A program made the translations under genes and the position numbers. A DNA stretch of 64,000 nucleotides from Roseovarius nubinhibens ISM (GTDB taxonomy: Bacteria; Pseudomonadota; Alphaproteobacteria; Rhodobacterales; Rhodobacteraceae): assembly GCF_000152625.1 (NCBI RefSeq), contig NZ_CH724156.1:1799466-1863465 (forward strand), read 5' to 3'. Shown one piece after another: positions 59,131 to 64,000 of this stretch. The notes under the pieces are model-generated. The model was not told the DNA's origin, searched no databases, and worked only from the letters and a program-made list of their open reading frames with translations. Position 1 is the stretch's first letter; each line of letters starts with the position of its first letter.

Positions 59131-61880
59131 TGGCCAAGCCTGTCGAGAAGGGCGGGGACGTGGACCTGATCGGATTTGTAATTGCCGGTCAGCACATGCA
59201 TCACCAGATTGACGCCAAAGCGCAGGGCCAGTTCGCGTTGGCGTTCGCCGGCAAAGCCGCGGCCGACGGGGAGCAGGGGGCTGCCGTTTTCGGTCACGGC
59301 CCAGGCGGAAGCCCAGTCATTGCCGCCGATCACCACCGGGGTCACGCCGTCGTTGAGGTTGCGGAAGGGCATGCCTTCGACCTGTTCGGCATCGGGCGGC
59401 GCGGCTTCGACCCAGACGGTGCGGCCCATGTGGCGGCCGGGGAAATCCTGCAGCAGGTAAAAGCTCCGGGTAAGCACATGGTCCTCGGGCACCGGTTCGA
59501 GCGGCGGAATATCGAGCGGGGCGGCCAGTTTACGCAGCATCGCGCCATTGGGCGAGCCGGTGCCAAAGCCCGCGATATCGGCGTCGCGCGTGTCGAAAAG
59601 GATCATCCCGCCGGTGCGCAGATAGGTGTTGAGCCGGGCGTAGGCCTCGGAGGAGGGCAGCGGCTGATCGGGGGTGATCGGCCAGTAGAGCAGCGGATAA
59701 AACGCCAGCTCGTCGCGTTCGAGATCGACGGCGACGGGCGGGTCGGGTTCGACCGAGGTGCGGAAAAACAGCGTCTGGCCAAGGCCGCGCAGGCCGTGAT
59801 GGGCGACCTCGTCAAGCGCGCGGTCGCCGGTGATGACATGGGCGAGGGCCAGCTCTTCGGCGATCTCGGGGGGCGATTGCGCCAATGCGGTATCCGGGCT
59901 GTAAGACGTCAGTATTGCGACTGTGCCCAAAACGGCCACGCGCCGCGCCGGGCCGAGCCGCCCCGAGAGCGCCAGAGAGGCGAGGATATCGCCCAGCAGC
60001 AACAGCATCGCCAGCGCCAGAAGCCAGCCGCCGAGCGGCGTCTCCGAAGCGCGCACCATGCCTTCGATCCGCGTGCCGGCGGGCCAGACCATCGGCGCGA
60101 GGTCGCGGTCGGGATCATGGGCGTTGCGGGCGATGCGGCGGTCGGGGCCATCATAGAGACCGGGGCGCAGCTCGGGGCCGAGCGGCTCCGACAGCAGCGC
60201 CGTGCCCGAGACGCCGGGCAGCGTGTCGCCCGGCTCTAGCGTGCCGCTGGCGGTCAGCACGCGGTCGGGCTGCCATGTGGCGGCGGCGAGATCGGCGGGC
60301 AGGGTGGTGTCGGCGGCGGCGGTGATCGACAGCCGTTCGAGCATCTGCACGAAGAGCCCCGAGAGCGGCAGGCTCGACCATTCGGCATTGGCGGTGACAT
60401 GAAAGAGGATCACCTGCCCCGCGCCGATCCGTTTGCGGGTGACCAAGGGCGTGCCATCGCTCAGCGCGGCGATCACCCGGTCGGCAAGCGTCGGGTCGGG
60501 CTGGGCCATGACCTGCGAATTGACGGTGACGTCCTCGGGGATGTCGAGACCGTAGAACGGGCTATCCTCGGGGAAGGGGGCGAGGGTTTTCGGCTCGCCC
60601 CAGCTCATCGCGCCGCCGACGCTGCGCCCGCCCGAGCGCAGCCGCACCGGCAAGAGCGGGTCTTCGCCATCGCGCGAGACATCGGAGGCGGCGAGCTGTG
60701 GCCCGGCAAAGCGCAGGAGCGTGCCGCCCGCCTCGGCCCAGCCGAGCAGATCCGCCGTCTCGCCCGGCGAGAGCGTCGCCACATCGGCGAGGACAATGAC
60801 ACCGGGATTGGCGGGCAGGCTGGTGGCGAGCGTGCCTTCGAGCAGGGTCGCATTGGGCGCGAGCGCCTTGCGCAGGTAGTGCAGCGGCGACAAGAGTTCG
60901 AGCCCTTCGCGCCCCGAGCGCCCCTCGATCAGCGCGACTTCGCGGCGCGAGAGGCGATCATCGGCGAGGGTGACGGCCCCGGCATGGCCCTGACCGGCGA
61001 TCTCGAACCGGGTGAGCCGGGCGCGCAGCTCGTTGGGCAGGTTGAGCGTGCCGCTGGCCTCGAGCCCGCCTTCGGGAAAGACGAGGGTGAGCCGCGCCAG
61101 TTCGGCCGGGTTGCCCGCCGGGTCGCTGCCATGGGCGATGACCGGCAGCCGGGTTTCGGTGCCGGGGCGCTGGCGGGTGGCGTGAAGCGTGATCTGCCCC
61201 GCCTCGATCTCGGGCGGGCCAAGCACCACGAGCGGGCGGCCGCCCTCGACCACCGTCACCGGCCCGCGCGATTTGAGCCTGTCCAAGAGCGCCGCGCGGC
61301 TGTCGCGGGCGAGACCGTCGGAGATCCACAGGGTCTCAAAATCGCTGTCGGGCAGGGCGGCGCGGGCGGCTTCGGTCATCGCGTCGGTCGGCTCCCACGG
61401 CTGCGGGGCGATGCCGGAGAGGCGGCTGCGCCATGTCTCGGCGGCCTGGAACACCGGCGCGCCGGGATCGGTGAGCCTGGCGATGGCGGTGGGGCGGCCG
61501 TCGCGGCCCGCCTCGGCCAGCACGCGATCGAGCAGCTTGAGCGTGGCGGGCCAGTCGCGGGCGCTGGCCCAGCTCGCATCGGTGAGGATGAGGAGCGGCG
61601 CGTCGCTGTCGGTGTCGCTGCGCGTCTCGGGGTTGAGCACCGGCCCGGCGAGGCCGATGATCACCGCCGCGACGGCCAGCATCCGCAGCAGCAAAAGCCA
61701 CCACGGCGTGCGGTCGCTCACCGTGTCGTCGTCGGTGAGCCCCAAAAGCAGCGCCACGCCGGGGAAACGCCGCCGGATCGGCGCGGGCGGCACGGCGCGC
61801 AGGATCAGCCACAGGATCGGCAGCGCGGCGAGCGCCCAGAGCAGCCAGGGCGCGGCAAATCCTATGGGGCCGAGCGTCAT
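59127..61880 (-). CDS. DUF4159 / BatA-N-terminal membrane protein
   Basis: A 917-residue protein. The N-terminus is the BatA-type pair of helices (FAAPWLLWALAALPILWLIL, then WWLLLLRMLAVAAVIIGLAG); the centre has an amidotransferase-like fold (ANPGVIVLADVATLSPGE); two helices near residue 640 lead into the C-terminal DUF4159 domain (ELAFYPLLYWPITPDQP, LRTGGMILFDTRDAD). Known from alphaproteobacterial MoxR operons; function unknown. Coupled by ATGA overlaps to both neighbours. Confidence 0.87.
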   Translation of the reverse strand: MTLGPIGFAAPWLLWALAALPILWLILRAVPPAPIRRRFPGVALLLGLTDDDTVSDRTPWWLLLLRMLAVAAVIIGLAGPVLNPETRSDTDSDAPLLILTDASWASARDWPATLKLLDRVLAEAGRDGRPTAIARLTDPGAPVFQAAETWRSRLSGIAPQPWEPTDAMTEAARAALPDSDFETLWISDGLARDSRAALLDRLKSRGPVTVVEGGRPLVVLGPPEIEAGQITLHATRQRPGTETRLPVIAHGSDPAGNPAELARLTLVFPEGGLEASGTLNLPNELRARLTRFEIAGQGHAGAVTLADDRLSRREVALIEGRSGREGLELLSPLHYLRKALAPNATLLEGTLATSLPANPGVIVLADVATLSPGETADLLGWAEAGGTLLRFAGPQLAASDVSRDGEDPLLPVRLRSGGRSVGGAMSWGEPKTLAPFPEDSPFYGLDIPEDVTVNSQVMAQPDPTLADRVIAALSDGTPLVTRKRIGAGQVILFHVTANAEWSSLPLSGLFVQMLERLSITAAADTTLPADLAAATWQPDRVLTASGTLEPGDTLPGVSGTALLSEPLGPELRPGLYDGPDRRIARNAHDPDRDLAPMVWPAGTRIEGMVRASETPLGGWLLALAMLLLLGDILASLALSGRLGPARRVAVLGTVAILTSYSPDTALAQSPPEIAEELALAHVITGDRALDEVAHHGLRGLGQTLFFRTSVEPDPPVAVDLERDELAFYPLLYWPITPDQPLPSSEAYARLNTYLRTGGMILFDTRDADIAGFGTGSPNGAMLRKLAAPLDIPPLEPVPEDHVLTRSFYLLQDFPGRHMGRTVWVEAAPPDAEQVEGMPFRNLNDGVTPVVIGGNDWASAWAVTENGSPLLPVGRGFAGERQRELALRFGVNLVMHVLTGNYKSDQVHVPALLDRLGQ

Positions 61881-62782
61881 CGTGCGCCCCCTTCACCTAA
61901 GCCATCTCCCATGGCGCGGTGCAGCCACAACAGCGCCTTTTGCGCGCTGTCGCCGGTGTGGTGGCAATGATAATGCCAGCCGGTTGCGGCGCAGAGCGCG
62001 GCGAGCTCGGCTTTGCGCTCTGCCAGCCGTTCGAGATAGCGCGGGCGCAGGGCGCTGGCCTTGAGGGTTTCATGGTTGAGCCGCCCGGTCATGCTCTGGA
62101 ATATGGTGCGGCCGCGATAGGGAAAGCTTTCTTCTTCGGGGTCGAGGATCTGCAAGAGCACGCCGCGCACGCCGCGATCGGCGGCGGCGGCGAGGGCGCG
62201 TTGCGTGGCACCGAGATCGCCGAGGAAATCCGACAGGATGAGCGCCATGCCATGCGGCCGCAGCCCGTCGAGATCGGGCGCGCCATAGTCGTCGCCCTGA
62301 TCCTCGAGCAGCGCCTGCGCCAGCCGTGCGAGCTGTCCCGCGCCGCGCCGGGGCGGCAGCGGATGGCCCGCGAGCCCGACCCGTTCCCCGGCCCGGTCGA
62401 GCAGGATCGCCACCGCCAGCGCCAAGAGCCGCGCCCGGTCGCCCTTGGTCGGCAGCGCGGGCGTCGAGGCAAAGCCCATGGCGGCGCTTTGATCGACCCA
62501 GAGCATCACGCTCTGGGCGATTTGCCATTCGCGCTGGCGGACAAATTCGGCATCCGAGCGGGCCGAGCGCCGCCAGTCGATATGGCGGCGCGAATCGCCC
62601 GGTTGCAGCGGTCGGTATTGCCAGAAATCATCGCCGAGCCCGGACCGCCGCCGCCCGTGATCGCCCAGGATCACCGTCCCGGCGAGCTGATCGGCGCGCG
62701 CCAGCAGGGCGGGGAGGCGGGCGGCCTCGGTTTCGGCCCGGCTGCGCAGCCCCGCCGCGCCAGAGGCGGCGGGTTGGGTCAT
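61877..62782 (-). CDS. DUF58 domain protein
   Basis: A 301-residue protein with the DUF58 signature PGDSRRHIDWRRSARSD (about residues 65-81) followed by a von Willebrand-like region (VMLWVDQSAAMGF). DUF58 proteins are regular partners of MoxR ATPases. It lacks the N-terminal membrane helices found in many DUF58 proteins, so it should be cytoplasmic. Overlaps moxR and the DUF4159 gene by 4 bases each. Confidence 0.9.
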   Translation of the reverse strand: MTQPAASGAAGLRSRAETEAARLPALLARADQLAGTVILGDHGRRRSGLGDDFWQYRPLQPGDSRRHIDWRRSARSDAEFVRQREWQIAQSVMLWVDQSAAMGFASTPALPTKGDRARLLALAVAILLDRAGERVGLAGHPLPPRRGAGQLARLAQALLEDQGDDYGAPDLDGLRPHGMALILSDFLGDLGATQRALAAAADRGVRGVLLQILDPEEESFPYRGRTIFQSMTGRLNHETLKASALRPRYLERLAERKAELAALCAATGWHYHCHHTGDSAQKALLWLHRAMGDGLGEGGAR

Positions 62783-63786
62783 GCGGCGGCCTCGGTTCGG
62801 GTGATGCGGGCGGTGATGTCGGAGATCAGCCCGTCGAGGCTCTGGCCTTGGGCGCGGGCGGCAAAGCCGAGCGCCATCCGGTGCGACAGCACCGGCAGCG
62901 CCATGGCGGCGACATCGGTGATGTCCGGCGCATAGCGCCCCGAGAGGAGCGCGCGCGCCCGCACGGTGAGCATCAGCGCCTGCGCGGCACGGGGGCCGGG
63001 GCCCCAGGCGACCGCCTCGCGGACGATCTCGGGGGCGTTGGGATCATCGGGGCGGAAGCTGCGCACCAGATCGAGAATGGCCTCCATTACCGCCTCGCCC
63101 ACCGGCATCCGGCGCAGGAGCGATTGCGCGGCGATGAGATCCTCGGGGGTAAACACGGCATGGGCCTCGGCCTCTTCGGCGCCGGTGGTGGCGAGAAGGA
63201 TGGCGCGTTCTGTGTCGCGGTCGGGATGCGGCACGGTGATCTGGACGAGGAACCGGTCGAGCTGGGCCTCGGGGAGGGGGTAGGTGCCCTCTTGCTCGAT
63301 GGGGTTCTGGGTGGCCAGCACGTGAAACGGCGGTGCGAGGGCGCGGGTTTGGCCGGCCACGGTCACCTGCCGTTCCTGCATCGCCTGCAACAGCGCCGAT
63401 TGGGTTCGGGGGCTGGCGCGGTTGATCTCGTCGGCCATCAGGAGCTGACAGAAGATCGGGCCTTGGATGAATTTGAAGGCGCGGCTGCCATCGGCGCCGG
63501 TTTCGAGCACTTCCGAGCCGAGAATATCGGCGGGCATCAGGTCGGGGGTGAACTGCACCCGGTTGGTATTGAGCCCCATCACCGTGCCGAGCGTTTCCAC
63601 CAGCCGCGTCTTGCCCAGCCCCGGCAGGCCGATCAACAGCCCGTGCCCACCGCTCAGCAACGCGGCCAGCGACAGGTCCACCACCTGTTCCTGGCCGATG
63701 AACCGGCGGGTGATCGCCTCGCGGGCGGCGGCGAGTTTGCCTTGCAGGGTTTCGATCCCGTTCACCAAATCGGTGTCATCGCTCAT
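62779..63786 (-). CDS. MoxR-family AAA+ ATPase
   Basis: A 335-residue AAA+ ATPase: Walker [13 protein letters not shown] (about residue 48), Walker [16 protein letters not shown] (about 109) and the MoxR segment [22 protein letters not shown]. MoxR ATPases act as chaperones that mature or remodel protein complexes together with von Willebrand-domain partners. The ATG at 63786 ([10 protein letters not shown]) is used; longer frames have no conserved residues. First gene of a four-gene operon, divergent from the DUF1285 gene. Confidence 0.93.
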   Translation of the reverse strand: MSDDTDLVNGIETLQGKLAAAREAITRRFIGQEQVVDLSLAALLSGGHGLLIGLPGLGKTRLVETLGTVMGLNTNRVQFTPDLMPADILGSEVLETGADGSRAFKFIQGPIFCQLLMADEINRASPRTQSALLQAMQERQVTVAGQTRALAPPFHVLATQNPIEQEGTYPLPEAQLDRFLVQITVPHPDRDTERAILLATTGAEEAEAHAVFTPEDLIAAQSLLRRMPVGEAVMEAILDLVRSFRPDDPNAPEIVREAVAWGPGPRAAQALMLTVRARALLSGRYAPDITDVAAMALPVLSHRMALGFAARAQGQSLDGLISDITARITRTEAAA

Positions 63787-63815
63787 GGCAAATATCCTCG
63801 TCACGCTATATCCTA

Positions 63816-63826
63816 AAGGTAACCTT
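63816..63826. promoter_or_regulatory. Palindrome AAGGT-A-ACCTT in the moxR / DUF1285 gap
   Basis: Perfect 5-base arms with a single central base, within A/T-rich sequence midway between the two divergent start codons (63786 and 63843). It may be an operator or simply part of overlapping promoters. Confidence 0.35.
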
Positions 63827-63842
63827 AAAGCGTTACACGGAA

Positions 63843-64000
63843 ATGGCAAAAGCAATGAGCAAGGAACCGATCACGAGCCCGTCAGCCGAAAGCCTGGCCG
63901 AAGCGGCCCGCGCGGCACAGGGCAAGGGGCTGCCGCCGGTGGACAAATGGAACCCCGAGTTTTGCGGCGATCTCGACATGCGGATCGCGCGGGACGGGAC
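63843..64000 (+). CDS. DUF1285 domain protein, N-terminal part (cut by window end)
   Basis: The first 52 codons of a gene that continues past the window. The product contains [20 protein letters not shown] and RDG, which is the N-terminal hallmark of DUF1285 proteins (usual length about 180-200). The family has no firm function. Start at ATG 63843 with CGGAA just upstream; an ATG at 63855 is also in frame. Divergent from moxR, and commonly found beside that operon in related genomes. Confidence 0.85.
   Translation, partial: MAKAMSKEPITSPSAESLAEAARAAQGKGLPPVDKWNPEFCGDLDMRIARDG

Noticed and set aside
57292..59169. Plus-strand open frame of 625 codons
   Set aside because: Antisense of the MoxR-operon membrane protein; composition (Gly, Asp, Arg, His) marks it as a shadow.
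59898..59925. Third copy of the GTCGGTAA iteron (GTAAGACGTCAGTA)
   Set aside because: It is inside the DUF4159 coding sequence, only partly similar, and likely chance.
1..64000. tRNA, rRNA, insertion sequences, prophage or integrase genes
   Set aside because: None was seen; no transposase, recombinase or tRNA-like cloverleaf could be supported.

Overview
The window is 64 kb of GC-rich bacterial chromosome. Gene content and protein sequence point to an alphaproteobacterium of the Rhodobacterales (Rhodobacteraceae/Roseobacter type). Evidence for this is a split F0 ATP synthase operon with separate b and b' subunits, an ffh - chorismate mutase - rpsP - rimM - trmD - rplS - rpmE block, an Irr-type iron box in front of mbfA, a Paracoccus-like aromatic aminotransferase, and several small proteins typical of this order. 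Nearly all of the sequence is housekeeping or ordinary metabolic chromosome. I see no phage, plasmid, insertion sequence, CRISPR array, rRNA or tRNA gene. Both end genes are cut by the window (a DMT transporter at base 1, a DUF1285 protein at base 64000).

Layout. 1-9.9 kb: mostly minus strand. A DMT transporter, YaiI and SthA; then an operon of an AEC transporter, an iodotyrosine-deiodinase-like flavoprotein and S-formylglutathione hydrolase; iron exporter MbfA under a palindromic Irr-like box; a TetR regulator; aromatic aminotransferase with a mercaptopyruvate sulfurtransferase. 9.9-20.3 kb: translation and secretion block on the minus strand (ffh, two GNAT acetyltransferases, chorismate mutase, rpsP, bluB, a 45-residue peptide, rimM, a DUF1328 peptide, trmD, then rplS, rpmE, smpB). 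It is interrupted between trmD and rplS by a 3 kb regulatory/efflux module (MFS pump, MerR, TetR, flavodoxin-fold oxidoreductase) with three perfect 12-bp operators. 20.4-27.4 kb: a fused winged-helix/hydrolase regulator with a divergent 84-residue gene, a carbon-nitrogen hydrolase, a tRNA-editing protein, a lower-GC membrane gene next to 80-bp repeats, LysR, and an ArsR-glycosyltransferase 61 pair. 27.5-34.1 kb: atpI-atpB-atpE-atpF'-atpF with a terminator, ilvD, a lipoprotein and two order-specific proteins. 34.1-43.8 kb: rmuC and mutL, a rhodanese, the glnK-amtB operon, a class A penicillin-binding protein with mtfA. 43.8-49.2 kb: mlaA-mlaC, divergent from a type I secretion ABC transporter and its membrane-fusion partner. 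49.2-56 kb: ridA, a GDPD phosphodiesterase, a DUF482 protein, pterin dehydratase, and the glycolate oxidase operon glcDEF. 56-64 kb: DUF599, a periplasmic protein, and a four-gene MoxR-DUF58-DUF4159-membrane protein operon with 4-base overlaps at every junction.

The most unusual material is not protein-coding. A 1.07 kb gap beside amtB is built of tandem repeats of at least five different periods. An 0.8 kb gap behind the type I secretion genes is a degenerate four-copy array of units of about 190 bp. A 21-bp element made of 11-bp iterons occurs identically at two loci 14.7 kb apart. A short TATTT...CCAGAA element recurs at several gene ends. Among proteins, the clearest candidates for follow-up are the iodotyrosine-deiodinase-like enzyme, which keeps the full Glu/Tyr/Lys substrate-binding triad, and the winged-helix/alpha-beta-hydrolase fusion regulator. 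No clear new multi-gene system is evident; I say so rather than promote a weak candidate.
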